A DNA stretch of 40,223 bases from an uncultured Burkholderiales bacterium (GTDB taxonomy: Bacteria; Pseudomonadota; Gammaproteobacteria; Burkholderiales; Burkholderiaceae_C): positions 1-40,223 of the forward strand of contig CALMQI010000014.1 of NCBI GenBank assembly GCA_937871935.1, written 5' to 3'. The notes beneath the pieces were generated by a model that saw only the letters and a program-made list of their open reading frames with translations, made no database searches and was not told where the DNA came from. Made by a program: the position numbers and the translations under genes. Shown piece after piece: positions 15,935-24,390 of the stretch (the first letter of the stretch is position 1; each line of letters opens with the position of its first letter).

Positions 15935-16546
15935 ATGAAAGTCACCAAGGCTCAGGCGGAAGCCAATCGAGCCCACGTCATCGAGACGGCGTCCCGGCTG
16001 TTTCGCGAGCGCGGCTTCGATGGCGTCGGCGTGGCCGACCTGATGGCAGCCGCCGGCTTCACCCACGGCGGCTTCTACAAGCAGTTCGGCTCGAAGGCCG
16101 ACTTGATGGCCGAGGCCACGGCCCGTGGCATCGCGCAAACCGGGGCGCTGGCCGAAGGTGTGGATGCGGCGGAGTTCGTCAGGCACTACCTCTCGCGCGA
16201 GCACCGGGACAGCCGCGCGACCGGCTGCACGATGGCTGCGCTGAGCGGTGACGCTGCGCGGCAGCCGGATTCGGTCCGGGTGGCCTTCGAGGATGGCGTC
16301 GAAAAACTCCTGGCCTTGTTAGGCCGGCAGGGCAGTCCCTTGGACCCGGCCGATGCGGCTCAGGCGCGAGCCAGGATCCTCGATGTGCTGTCGCACGCGG
16401 TGGGCGCCATCGTCATGTCGCGGGCCTGCCCGGACGATTCCCCCCTCGCCGATGAGATCCTCGCGGTCTGCCGCGACGCCATCCTGGGTTCGCAGAGGCC
16501 ACCCGGCACCGAGAAGGCACCGACTCGCAAACGCAAGGCAGTCTGA
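15935..16546 (+). CDS. TetR/AcrR family transcriptional regulator
   Basis: This encodes 203 residues. The HTH runs from RAHVIETASRLFRERGFDGV to AAGFTHGGFYKQFGSKADLM, the same subgroup as the TetR protein at 10942, including the central Cys (ATGCTMAAL). Its C-terminus ends in a basic tail (TRKRKAV). It is divergent from the MDR reductase and hydrolase genes and presumably represses them until an electrophile or quinone-like ligand appears. The palindrome at 15868-15887 is its likely operator. Confidence 0.9.
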   Translation: MKVTKAQAEANRAHVIETASRLFRERGFDGVGVADLMAAAGFTHGGFYKQFGSKADLMAEATARGIAQTGALAEGVDAAEFVRHYLSREHRDSRATGCTMAALSGDAARQPDSVRVAFEDGVEKLLALLGRQGSPLDPADAAQARARILDVLSHAVGAIVMSRACPDDSPLADEILAVCRDAILGSQRPPGTEKAPTRKRKAV

Positions 16547-16606
16547 AGCCTGTCGCGAAGTCATGGTCCCGAGCGGCAGCGCGCAGCCGTCACGGGAACT
16601 TCAATG

Positions 16607-16972
16607 CTACTCAGGCGATGAGTAGTGCACGTACGACTCGCGGACCACGCCGTCCTTGTTGAAGAACAGCACCTCGACGACATGGGTGCCCGTGATGCCC
16701 TTGTAGTGGATCGCAATGCTGTCGACGCCGCGCAGCACGTCGAGCACGGTGAACTTGATGTGGTCGAACACCTCGAAGCCCTTCTTCACGTAGGCGCGCA
16801 GCGCCGCCTTGCCTTGCACGGTGCCGCTGGGGTCATGGCTCAGCCGCGCAATCAGCGGGGAGTGAAAGATGACGTCGTCGGTGTAGAACGCCAGAACGCG
16901 ATCGAGGTCCTTCGACTCGAACGCGGCGACCCAGCGCTTCACGTAGTCGGCCGTCTTCTCCATTGTCAGCAT
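16607..16972 (-). CDS. NTF2-like/SnoaL-like protein
   Basis: This encodes 121 residues of the cone-shaped NTF2-like fold: VKRWVAAFESKDLDRVLAFY and TDDVIFHSPL, followed by paired strands to the end. Members are small ketosteroid-isomerase-like enzymes or ligand-binding proteins. The Asp of FYTDDV is at the usual position for that family, but no substrate can be inferred. AAAGGAG upstream favours ATG 16972 over the ATG three codons later. It stands alone between the TetR and lipid kinase genes. Confidence 0.82.
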   Translation of the reverse strand: MLTMEKTADYVKRWVAAFESKDLDRVLAFYTDDVIFHSPLIARLSHDPSGTVQGKAALRAYVKKGFEVFDHIKFTVLDVLRGVDSIAIHYKGITGTHVVEVLFFNKDGVVRESYVHYSSPE

Positions 16973-17105
16973 CGGCGTCTCCTTTGGGGCGGGTTATGGC
17001 GGCCCGATCCGGGCCGAGCGTCGATCCAGTGTGCCACGCGCCCGCCGTCACATGCGTGCGACCCGCTAGGATGCGCTGACATGCGTGCATCAGCAGGAGC
17101 CCATT

Positions 17106-18134
17106 GTGTCGACTGGAGGCACCCCGACTGAACGGCACCCGCCGGACACGCCCGTCGTGCAGCGGTCCTCCGCTGCCCCGCTCGTCGTCGTCTTGAACGT
17201 CCGCTCCGGCCACCACGACGCGCACGAGACACATGCTCTGGTCGGCCGCCTGCTGACGGAATCGGGGCGACGCCACCAACTCATCACCGTCGAGCCTGGC
17301 GCCGACATTCTCGAGATCGCGCGGCGAGGCGCTGTGCAGGCGCTGGCCGAAGAGGGCATCGTTGTTGCGGCCGGTGGTGACGGCACGGTCAACGCGGTCG
17401 CACAGGCGGCACACGACGCCGGCTGCCCTCTGGGCGTGTTGCCGCAAGGCACCTTCAACTACTTCGGCCGCACGCATGGCATCCCGACCGACACGCAAGA
17501 GGCCACACATGCCCTGCTGAGCGCACAGGTGACACCGGTGCAGGTGGGACTGGTCAACGACCGGGTGTTCCTCGTCAACGCAAGCCTTGGCCTGTATCCG
17601 GAGCTGCTCGAAGACCGCGAGCAGTTCAAGGCTCGCTTCGGTCGCCACCGCCTGGTGGCGTTTGTCGCAGCGATCGCGACGATGCTGCGCGAGCATCGCC
17701 GCCTGCGCCTCGGGATCGAGCTGGGCGACCTGGTGCGCGAGGTGCGTGCGTCGACGCTCTTCGTCGGCAACAACCGGCTGCAGCTCGAGCAGGTCGGCAT
17801 TCACGGGCACCAGGGGATCGCGAACGGCCACATTGCGGCGGTGATGCTCAAGCCGGTCGGCATCCCGGCGATGCTGGGCCTGCTGCTGCGGGGCGCGCTC
17901 GGCACGCTGGGCGACGCAGACCATATCGAGAGCTTCCAGTTCAGGCACATGACGGTGAGGCCCTGGTTGCCCTATGGCACTCGACGGGCGAAGGTGGCGG
18001 CCGATGGCGAGATCATGTGGCTGCGCACGCCGCTGGTGTTGCGCGTGTCGCCGCGGCCGCTGTATCTCATGGTGCCGCCAGCCGCCGCATCGCCAGCGGG
18101 CCAGGAACAGGCTGCCGCAGAAAGCGCCCCGTGA
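17106..18134 (+). CDS. Diacylglycerol kinase family lipid kinase
   Basis: This encodes about 342 residues. The catalytic domain begins with PLVVVLNVRSGHH and has the family signature VAAGGDGTVNAVAQ, then LGVLPQGTFNYFGR and NASLGLYPELLEDRE. Members phosphorylate diacylglycerol, ceramide or related lipids at the inner membrane. GTG 17106 is preferred because AGGAG lies seven bases upstream; GTG 17085 would add seven residues. Its stop overlaps the start of the metallophosphoesterase gene by four bases (GTGA), implying coupled synthesis. Confidence 0.88.
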   Translation: MSTGGTPTERHPPDTPVVQRSSAAPLVVVLNVRSGHHDAHETHALVGRLLTESGRRHQLITVEPGADILEIARRGAVQALAEEGIVVAAGGDGTVNAVAQAAHDAGCPLGVLPQGTFNYFGRTHGIPTDTQEATHALLSAQVTPVQVGLVNDRVFLVNASLGLYPELLEDREQFKARFGRHRLVAFVAAIATMLREHRRLRLGIELGDLVREVRASTLFVGNNRLQLEQVGIHGHQGIANGHIAAVMLKPVGIPAMLGLLLRGALGTLGDADHIESFQFRHMTVRPWLPYGTRRAKVAADGEIMWLRTPLVLRVSPRPLYLMVPPAAASPAGQEQAAAESAP

Positions 18135-18946
18135 CGGTGCTGCTGCACATCTCCGATACGCACTTCGGCACCGAGCAGGCGCCTGTGGTCGAAGCTTTGC
18201 TGCGCACGGCGCACCAGCAGCGGCCCGGGCTCGTGGTGCTGTCCGGCGATATCACGCAGCGGGCGCGGCGCAGGCAGTTCGAATCGGCGCGTCGCTTCGT
18301 CGAGCGCCTCGGCGCCGTGCCGACGCTGGTGGTCCCGGGCAACCACGACATTGCGCTGCTCAACCTCGCGGCCCGCGTGTTCGCGCCCTATGCCGGCTAC
18401 ATGAAAGCCTTCGGCAAGGAGCTCGAGCCGGTGCTCGAGTCGCCGCACTGGCTGGTGATCGGCTTGAACACGACGCGCGCCTACCGGCATAAGCACGGCG
18501 AGCTCTCGCCCGACCAGGTGATCCGAACGGCCGAGCGGCTGAGGCGGGCCACGCCAGCGCAGCTTCGGATCCTGATCGTCCATCATCCCGTCGTCGTCAC
18601 CCTCAGGGAGGACCATCGGAACCGGCTGCGCATGGACGCCGATACGATCGCGCGCTGGTCCGAGGCCGGCGCCGACCTGGTGCTGGGCGGGCACATCCAC
18701 CTGCCCTATGTGGCGGCCTTGCACGAGCGCATCAGCGGGCTGGCGCGGCCCATGTGGGCGGTGCAGGCGGGCACGGCCATCTCGCGCCGGGTGCGGCCCG
18801 GCGTACCCAATTCGGTGAACCTGATCCGCTGGGGCGATCCGTTGCCCGCCGGCCAGTGCGTCGTCGAGCGCTGGGACTACTCCCGGGGCACGGACAGCTT
18901 TGCCAAGGCGAGCGAAACCGTTCTCCATACCGGTGGGGCGAAGTGA
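18131..18946 (+). CDS. Calcineurin-like metallophosphoesterase
   Basis: This encodes 271 residues with all motifs of the calcineurin-like superfamily: DTHFG (DxH), LSGDITQ (GD), VPGNHD, VHHPVV and GGHIHLP. These bind a dimetal centre and hydrolyse phosphomono- or diesters, including cyclic nucleotides (CpdA-like) or UDP-diacylglucosamine (LpxH-like). The GTG start lies within the stop of the lipid kinase gene. Pairing with a lipid kinase suggests a phospholipid substrate; that is inference. Confidence 0.88.
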   Translation: MTVLLHISDTHFGTEQAPVVEALLRTAHQQRPGLVVLSGDITQRARRRQFESARRFVERLGAVPTLVVPGNHDIALLNLAARVFAPYAGYMKAFGKELEPVLESPHWLVIGLNTTRAYRHKHGELSPDQVIRTAERLRRATPAQLRILIVHHPVVVTLREDHRNRLRMDADTIARWSEAGADLVLGGHIHLPYVAALHERISGLARPMWAVQAGTAISRRVRPGVPNSVNLIRWGDPLPAGQCVVERWDYSRGTDSFAKASETVLHTGGAK

Positions 18947-19031
18947 TTGCGCTGCGCCCCGCGCGACGGGCGCGCCTGCGGATGGCCCTGCACGCATGCA
19001 CACCTCGACCCCACGAGTACCGACGTGCAGC

Positions 19032-20339
19032 TCAGCCGGCCGCGTCTCGCAGCCGCGTCGCCGCCCGTTGCGCCGCGCGCGTGCGCCGCAGCGCCTGGGC
19101 CATGAACTGCACGAAGGCGAGCGCCCCCGCGGTGCCCACGGCGGCGGCAGCAGTCACGGCCAGCGCGCTGTCGGCCGCCATGCCGAGCGCCAGCAGCGCG
19201 AGCGCCACGCCGTGTGCGAGTCGGTGCACGGTGAGGGCCTTGTCATCGGTGAGCGACGACGGCGTCGGCGCGCGCCGGCTGGTGCCGGCCAGGTGCATCG
19301 ACGCGAGGAACGGCACGATGCGCTGCAGCACACCGAACAGGAAACTCATCAACCAACCGACGACCGCGCAGACGACCACGCCGACCGCGAGGCCCTCGCG
19401 CTCGCCGCCCCACGCCCAGGCCGCCGCCCCCAGGAGCGACACGCACAGCCCCGTCCAGCCGAGCTGCATCAGGCGCAGCGATCCACCCCCGTCGCGCCGC
19501 ATGCCGGCACGCCACACGGCGTGCATCGAACGCAGGTGCACGGCAACGGCCACGGCCGCCAGCGCCAGCGGCGCCAGCAACGCCTCGTGCGGCCACCCCG
19601 CCAGCGCCACCGGCATGCAGCCGAGCCACGCGGCGGCGCAGAGCGCGGCGACGGCGAGCTGCGTGCGATCGGCCGGCACCGGCCCGAGCGCGAACATCGG
19701 CAGCAGGATGTTCGACAGGCCGAGTGCCAGCGCTCCCATGAAGCCGAACACCGCGCTCACGATGTGCAGCATCAGCAGCCCGTCGCGCGGCCAGGCCGCC
19801 CAGCCGGCCCAGGTGGCCACCATCGCGGCAGCGCTGGCCAGTGTCACCACTAGCGCGCCGAGCGCGAGCCAGCCCTGCATGCGCACGCCCGCCATGCTGC
19901 GCGCACCGGCGAGATTACGCGCCAGCAGCGCCGCGTAAATCAGCAATGCGGCGATCACCGGCGCCGCGGCGAGCGCGATCCACAGCGGCTGCTGCGCGGC
20001 CATGCCGGCCACCAGCAGCGCCACGCCCGGCGTGTACAGCCACCACACGATGACCGGCGTGCGCCACGAGCCGAGCGGCTGCAGCGTGGCCACCGGCACC
20101 AGCTGCAGGCTGGCGCCGATGGCGCTCATCGCCAGCACGCCCAGCGTGGCCGCATGCAGCGCCGCCAGCGGCCAGCCGGTGCCGCCGGCAAATCGCGGTA
20201 CCTGCGCGGCGCCGAGGCCGAGCGCGATCCACGCGAAGACATGGAACACCGCGGCCGCACCGAAGAAGCGCATCGGGATCGACAGCGGCAGCAGCCGCCC
20301 GCGGGCGCCGAGCGCGAACGCGGCGCCGCTTGGCTTCAC
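19032..20339 (-). CDS. Polytopic membrane protein, NnrS / heme-copper oxidase subunit I-like
   Basis: This encodes 435 residues, almost entirely hydrophobic, with about 12 transmembrane helices. Histidines recur within or near helices (AALHAATLG, LLMLHIVSAVFGFMGAL, VHRLAHGVA), as in heme-binding NnrS proteins and subunit I-like proteins of heme-copper oxidases. The GTG start at 20337-20339 overlaps the stop of the PadB-like gene by four bases, so the two are co-translated. It may pass electrons from the molybdenum enzyme into the quinone pool, or bind heme or NO. It converges with the metallophosphoesterase gene. Confidence 0.7.
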   Translation of the reverse strand: MKPSGAAFALGARGRLLPLSIPMRFFGAAAVFHVFAWIALGLGAAQVPRFAGGTGWPLAALHAATLGVLAMSAIGASLQLVPVATLQPLGSWRTPVIVWWLYTPGVALLVAGMAAQQPLWIALAAAPVIAALLIYAALLARNLAGARSMAGVRMQGWLALGALVVTLASAAAMVATWAGWAAWPRDGLLMLHIVSAVFGFMGALALGLSNILLPMFALGPVPADRTQLAVAALCAAAWLGCMPVALAGWPHEALLAPLALAAVAVAVHLRSMHAVWRAGMRRDGGGSLRLMQLGWTGLCVSLLGAAAWAWGGEREGLAVGVVVCAVVGWLMSFLFGVLQRIVPFLASMHLAGTSRRAPTPSSLTDDKALTVHRLAHGVALALLALGMAADSALAVTAAAAVGTAGALAFVQFMAQALRRTRAAQRAATRLRDAAG

Positions 20340-23071
20340 GTCGTGACGCGCTTTATGGCGACACGGACAACGTCGGCACCCGACCCGGTGGCGTCGGTGA
20401 GTTCGATCGACATCGGCGCGATGGTGTTCAGGCTCGGCGCATGCATGTCCTTCGCGTACGGCGTCGCCCAGTGGTCGAACTGGCCGATGATCACCAGCAC
20501 GTCGGGCCGCACGCCCTGCACCAGCGTCGCCGGGCCGCAGGTGCTGCCGATGGCCGAACGCACCTCGAGCTCGTCGCCCTCCTCGATGCCGAGCCGGCGC
20601 GCGGTGGCGGTGTTGATCATCACGCCGCGGTGGCCGCGCAGGTTGCCGGCCAGCTCGTCCATCAACTGGATCGCCGCGTTGCCGCCGGCGTGGTACTGCA
20701 TGCTCTTGGTGGTGAGCAGCCAGAACGGATAGTCCTCGGGCTTCAGGCCGCGGCGCACGAGGTCGTCGACCCAGATGCCGGGGAAGTCGTGCCACTCGGG
20801 CAGCGGCTGGTACTCGAGCAGCTGGCGGTCCCACCAGTGGATGTCGGTCTCGTGCAAGCGGCTCTTCAGTTCGCGGCCGGTGCGCAGCAGCCGCTCCTGG
20901 TAGGGCAGCTCGAAGCGCAGGCCCTTGGCCTTGAGCGTCGGGAACAGGTACCACTGGCTGTGCTTGAACGGCCGTGCCATTAGGCCATGCTGCTTGAACC
21001 AGTCGAGGTCGTGCACTTCGTCGCCGCCGCTCAGGTCGTGGCTGGCGGCCCGGCAGACCGCGCTCCAGATCGCGTCCACCGTCGGCGGCACCGCGGGGTC
21101 GAGCGAGAAGTCGCGCGACTCGGTCTTCAGCGCCACGCCCATCGCGCCGCGGTTGATCGAGCTGACGTAGTCGCCGAGCAGCCCGGTGCGGCGCGCGATC
21201 TCGGTGGCGATCCAGCTGAAGTCGCGCGTCTGCCCCTGCGGCTCGACGGCCGGCTGGCGCAGCACCCAGCCCTGGTGCTGCCAGTACTGCTCGACGAACT
21301 TGGTCTTGCCGAGCCGAATGAGCTGCGTGCTCTCGAGGTCGGTCGCCTCGGGCAGCAGGATGTCGGCCATGTGATTCGTCTCGTCGGCCGTGTAGGCAAA
21401 GCACACGGTGAACGGAAAACGCGCCATCGTCTCGGCGACGGCCGCGGTGTCCCAGAACGAGATCGCCGGGTTGGTGCGGTAGGCAAACCAGACCTCGGGC
21501 GTCGTCGGCCGCGGCCAGTGGTCGGGCACCTCGCGCTGGAACATCCACGCCAGGTGCGTGGGGCCGAGCGCCTGGCTCCACGCGCCGCTGTTGCCGACCA
21601 GCGGAATCAGCGTGCGGTGGCCGTGCCGGCTGGTCGGCTTGGCGCTCCACTCGCCGCGCCGCGTCGGGTTGAACTTCTGCAGCATGAAGCCGTCGGGCCC
21701 AGGCAGCACGCTCTGGTGGCGGTCGTCGTGCGGCTTGTTCAGCCGCACCGTGGTGCCCAGCGTGCCGCCGGGCACCTCGAGTGCACCGACCAGCACCGCC
21801 AGCATCGTGCGCGACCAGCAGCACTCGTAGGCGCCCCAGCCGTTGTTGACCGTCTTGCCCAGCGTCACCGACACCGGCCGCAGCGGCAGCTGCTGGCCGT
21901 CGATGGTGATGGTCTCGCCGACGTGGGCGTGGTCCAGAAACTCGCCGGCAATGCGGCGGATCGTGCCCGGCGTCACGTCGCAGATCGGCGCCGCCCAGTC
22001 GGGGCTGTAACGCGCCATGTGATCGACGAGCTTCTTGAACGCGGTGTCGGCCGCCACGTCGTCGTGCAGCCAGCGCTCGTCGTCGGCACCGACCTCGAGC
22101 GCCTGCGCCACCGTCACGCGGCCTTCGAGCAACGGTTCGGCATCCGGTGTGTCGTGCGGCACCGCGCACTGGCTGCGTTGATCCCACAGCAGTGGCTTCG
22201 AGGTGTGCGGGTCGCGCAGGTAGTAGCCGTGCGGCCCGACGAGGTACGGCGACGAGGTGCTGTCGCGCAGGAAGGCCAAGTCGAGCCGCTCGCGGGGATG
22301 CTCGTGCAGCATCGCGTGGATCAGCGCGAACATGAACGCGGCGTCGGTCTTCGGCTTGATCGGCACCCATAACGCCGACGCGGCCCCGGTGATCGACAGA
22401 TGCGGTTCGATCTGGATGCGCTGCGCGCCGCGCACGCGTGCGGCGGCGTGGCGCGCGGCGGCGCAGGGGCCGCCGGTGACCTCGTTGTTGTTGCCGAACG
22501 AGAGGTTGTATTCGGTGTACGGCACATCGGCCGACACGGTGAACGCGCGGTGCCAGAACTCGCCGTACAGGTGCTCGCTGTGCACGCACTTGACGCCCTG
22601 CCCGGAGCCGAAGCTGTAGTCCACCGCGCCCCAGGCCTGCAGGAACGACGGGAACGTGCCCATGTAGTTGGCCGGCGTGCCGCCGTGACCGAAGGTGGCG
22701 GCCACCCGCGGCAGCCCCTGCTCGTCGAGCACGCCCTGCGCACGCACCGCGAGCAGCTTCGCTGCCACCAGGTCGAGCGCCTCGTCCCAGCTGATCGGCA
22801 CGAAGCCGGGGTCCTCGTGGCGCCCCTTCAACGGATTGGTGCGCCGCATCGGCGTGAGATAGCGGCCTGGGTGGTAGGTCTTCTGAATCAGTCCGTACGC
22901 CTTCACGCAGGGCCGCCCGTCGCTCGGATGCAGCCCCTTGCCGTCGACGTTGGGGCCGATCTCGGTGGCCACGCCGCGCTCGACCTTCACGCTCAGCAGG
23001 TCGGGGCCGGCCACGCAGTTGTAGCAATAGGTCGGCACCTGGCGCGTCGTGGTGGTGTCAGCGGTCGTCAT
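20336..23071 (-). CDS. Molybdopterin oxidoreductase, PadB-like (phenylacetyl-CoA:acceptor oxidoreductase type)
   Basis: This encodes 911 residues of the DMSO reductase family, the length expected for the catalytic subunit PadB of phenylacetyl-CoA:acceptor oxidoreductase, which oxidises phenylacetyl-CoA to phenylglyoxylate. The N-terminal iron-sulfur motif is C16-x2-C19 with C55 (PCVKAYG), but the usual third Cys position holds P23, next to D24. FVPISWDEALDLVAAKL and FGNNNEVTGG are typical cofactor-binding segments; no Tat signal is evident. The matching PadC-like and PadD-like genes lie about 9 kb upstream on the same strand. The substrate here could be another arylacetyl- or hydroxyaryl-CoA. 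Confidence 0.75.
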   Translation of the reverse strand: MTTADTTTTRQVPTYCYNCVAGPDLLSVKVERGVATEIGPNVDGKGLHPSDGRPCVKAYGLIQKTYHPGRYLTPMRRTNPLKGRHEDPGFVPISWDEALDLVAAKLLAVRAQGVLDEQGLPRVAATFGHGGTPANYMGTFPSFLQAWGAVDYSFGSGQGVKCVHSEHLYGEFWHRAFTVSADVPYTEYNLSFGNNNEVTGGPCAAARHAAARVRGAQRIQIEPHLSITGAASALWVPIKPKTDAAFMFALIHAMLHEHPRERLDLAFLRDSTSSPYLVGPHGYYLRDPHTSKPLLWDQRSQCAVPHDTPDAEPLLEGRVTVAQALEVGADDERWLHDDVAADTAFKKLVDHMARYSPDWAAPICDVTPGTIRRIAGEFLDHAHVGETITIDGQQLPLRPVSVTLGKTVNNGWGAYECCWSRTMLAVLVGALEVPGGTLGTTVRLNKPHDDRHQSVLPGPDGFMLQKFNPTRRGEWSAKPTSRHGHRTLIPLVGNSGAWSQALGPTHLAWMFQREVPDHWPRPTTPEVWFAYRTNPAISFWDTAAVAETMARFPFTVCFAYTADETNHMADILLPEATDLESTQLIRLGKTKFVEQYWQHQGWVLRQPAVEPQGQTRDFSWIATEIARRTGLLGDYVSSINRGAMGVALKTESRDFSLDPAVPPTVDAIWSAVCRAASHDLSGGDEVHDLDWFKQHGLMARPFKHSQWYLFPTLKAKGLRFELPYQERLLRTGRELKSRLHETDIHWWDRQLLEYQPLPEWHDFPGIWVDDLVRRGLKPEDYPFWLLTTKSMQYHAGGNAAIQLMDELAGNLRGHRGVMINTATARRLGIEEGDELEVRSAIGSTCGPATLVQGVRPDVLVIIGQFDHWATPYAKDMHAPSLNTIAPMSIELTDATGSGADVVRVAIKRVTT

Positions 23072-23120
23072 GGCAGCAGCTCGGTGTGTCGGTCGGGAAT
23101 GGCGCCGCGACCCAGGGCCG

Positions 23121-23126
23121 TAGAAT
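23121..23126 (+). promoter_or_regulatory. Possible -10 element for the thioesterase gene
   Basis: TAGAAT at 23121-23126 lies 22 bases before the ATG at 23149, within the 77-base divergent gap. No convincing -35 is present. The same TAGAATTC octamer occurs at 34101-34108 in the other divergent promoter region of this cluster. Confidence 0.35.
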
Positions 23127-23148
23127 TCATGCGAACAAAAGGCGAGCC

Positions 23149-23568
23149 ATGAGCAAGACGACCACGATGACCGTCGAGATCCGATTCGGCGATTGCGATC
23201 CGGCAGGCATCGTGTTCTTTCCGCGCTACCACCGCTGGATGGACGCGGCGTCGCTGCACTTCTTCATGACCTGCGGCGTGCCGCCGTGGCATGTGCTCGA
23301 ACACCAGAACGGCATCATCGGCACGCCGCTGCTCGAGCACCACGCCAAGTTCATCAAGAGCGCCACCTACGGCGAGAAGATCCTGATCAGCACGCACATC
23401 CAGGAGTGGCGCGCCAAGATCTTCTTGCAGAAGCACGTGATCACGCGCGGCGACGATCTCATCTGCGAGAGCGTGGAGACGCGCATCTTCTGCAAGCGCG
23501 ACGAGAAGGACCGCCGCCGCATCTACGGCATCCCGGTGCCGGAGGACATCCGCAAGCTGTGCGAGTGA
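23149..23568 (+). CDS. 4-hydroxybenzoyl-CoA thioesterase-like hot-dog protein
   Basis: This encodes 139 residues. The segment IRFGDCDPAGIVFFPRYHRW carries D17, aligned with the catalytic Asp of the Pseudomonas CBS3 4-hydroxybenzoyl-CoA thioesterase, and the neighbouring WMDAASLHFF and CGVPPW match that enzyme as well. It hydrolyses aryl-CoA to the free acid and CoA in the cytoplasm. It is the only plus-strand gene within the aromatic cluster and converges with the ferritin-like gene, only 13 bases apart. It may drain stalled hydroxybenzoyl-CoA to recover CoA. Confidence 0.87.
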   Translation: MSKTTTMTVEIRFGDCDPAGIVFFPRYHRWMDAASLHFFMTCGVPPWHVLEHQNGIIGTPLLEHHAKFIKSATYGEKILISTHIQEWRAKIFLQKHVITRGDDLICESVETRIFCKRDEKDRRRIYGIPVPEDIRKLCE

Positions 23569-23581
23569 GTGCCGCACGGCG

Positions 23582-24073
23582 TTATCTCTCGCGGTGCGGG
23601 TCGGCGGCCCAGGTGGCCGACGGTCGTTCGGTGCGCGCCAGCCAGTCCTCGATCGCCTCGACGTGCTCGGTCTCCTCGGCGGCGAACTCGGCGGCCAGGC
23701 GCTTGACCTCGGGATCACTCGAGCCCTGGCCGACGCCGGCGTAGTAGTCCATCGCACGCACTTCGTTCTCGCGCGCGTAGCGCAGCGCGTCGTAGGCATT
23801 GAGCGTGTAGTCGAAGGCCTCGTCGCCGCCGGCCTCGGGCGGTTCGCGCCACTGGTACTCCCAGGCACCCAGCGCCGGCAGCGCGATCGTGCCGGCGCGC
23901 TCGACGATCGAGTCGTGGTGCAGGCGCGAGTAGCGCACCATGTCGCGGAACAGCTGCGCGACGGGGTCGTTGCGGTGCGCCTCCATCATGTCGGCGAGCT
24001 CGAGGTAACGCTCGGCGGCCTCGCGCTCGAGCGCGATCGCATGGGCCAGGAATTCGGGCAGCGTGTAGTCCAC
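23582..24073 (-). CDS. Ferritin-like (rubrerythrin-type) protein with altered diiron site
   Basis: This encodes 163 residues forming a four-helix bundle. Helices 1, 3 and 4 keep ligands (E16/E18, E102/E104, E134-x2-H137 in AAEETEHVEAI). Helix 2 reads RYSRLHHDSI, so the usual Glu of ExxH is missing. There is no rubredoxin tail. It may bind iron weakly or act in peroxide or oxygen removal. GTG 24073 is preferred, with AAAGGA six bases upstream; a TTG at 24088 would instead overlap the DUF2249 stop by four bases. Last gene of the minus-strand operon. Confidence 0.75.
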   Translation of the reverse strand: MDYTLPEFLAHAIALEREAAERYLELADMMEAHRNDPVAQLFRDMVRYSRLHHDSIVERAGTIALPALGAWEYQWREPPEAGGDEAFDYTLNAYDALRYARENEVRAMDYYAGVGQGSSDPEVKRLAAEFAAEETEHVEAIEDWLARTERPSATWAADPHRER

Positions 24074-24084
24074 GGCAAGTCCTT

Positions 24085-24375
24085 TCAATCGGAGTCGGCG
24101 GTCAGCCGCAGACGCACTTCGCCGGCCGGCGCGTCCAGCGCATCGGCCAGCCAGCCCCGCTCGGCCAGCTCGGGGTACAGCAGCATCGGCTCGCGGTCGT
24201 GGTGCACGATCAGCACGGCTTCGCGCGACAGCGTGTCGAGCAGCCGCAGGATCTCCACCAGCGGCTGCGGTGGCGCCAGGCCGCGCACGTCGATGTGCGC
24301 GCCGTCAGTGTCGTGCCACTGGCGTGGCGACGCACCAGGGCTTGCGTGCGGCGCAGGCAGTTGGTCACAGCGCAT
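24085..24375 (-). CDS. DUF2249 domain protein
   Basis: This encodes 96 residues matching DUF2249: IDVRGLAPPQPLVEILRLLD, then VLIVHHDREPMLLYPELAER. The fold is TusA-like. Such domains often occur beside hemerythrin-like or ferritin-like proteins and in nitrogen-oxide or oxygen-stress loci; the biochemical role is unsettled. Here it sits 15 bases after the SDR gene and directly before the ferritin-like gene. No clear ribosome site precedes ATG 24375, so translation probably depends on coupling. Confidence 0.75.
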   Translation of the reverse strand: MRCDQLPAPHASPGASPRQWHDTDGAHIDVRGLAPPQPLVEILRLLDTLSREAVLIVHHDREPMLLYPELAERGWLADALDAPAGEVRLRLTADSD

Positions 24376-24390
24376 GGTGAACGGCCGGCT

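Noticed and set aside
20339..23071. A single large membrane-bound molybdenum enzyme joining the PadB-like and NnrS-like proteins
   Set aside because: The two frames differ and overlap through GTGA, so they are two coupled genes, not a fusion.
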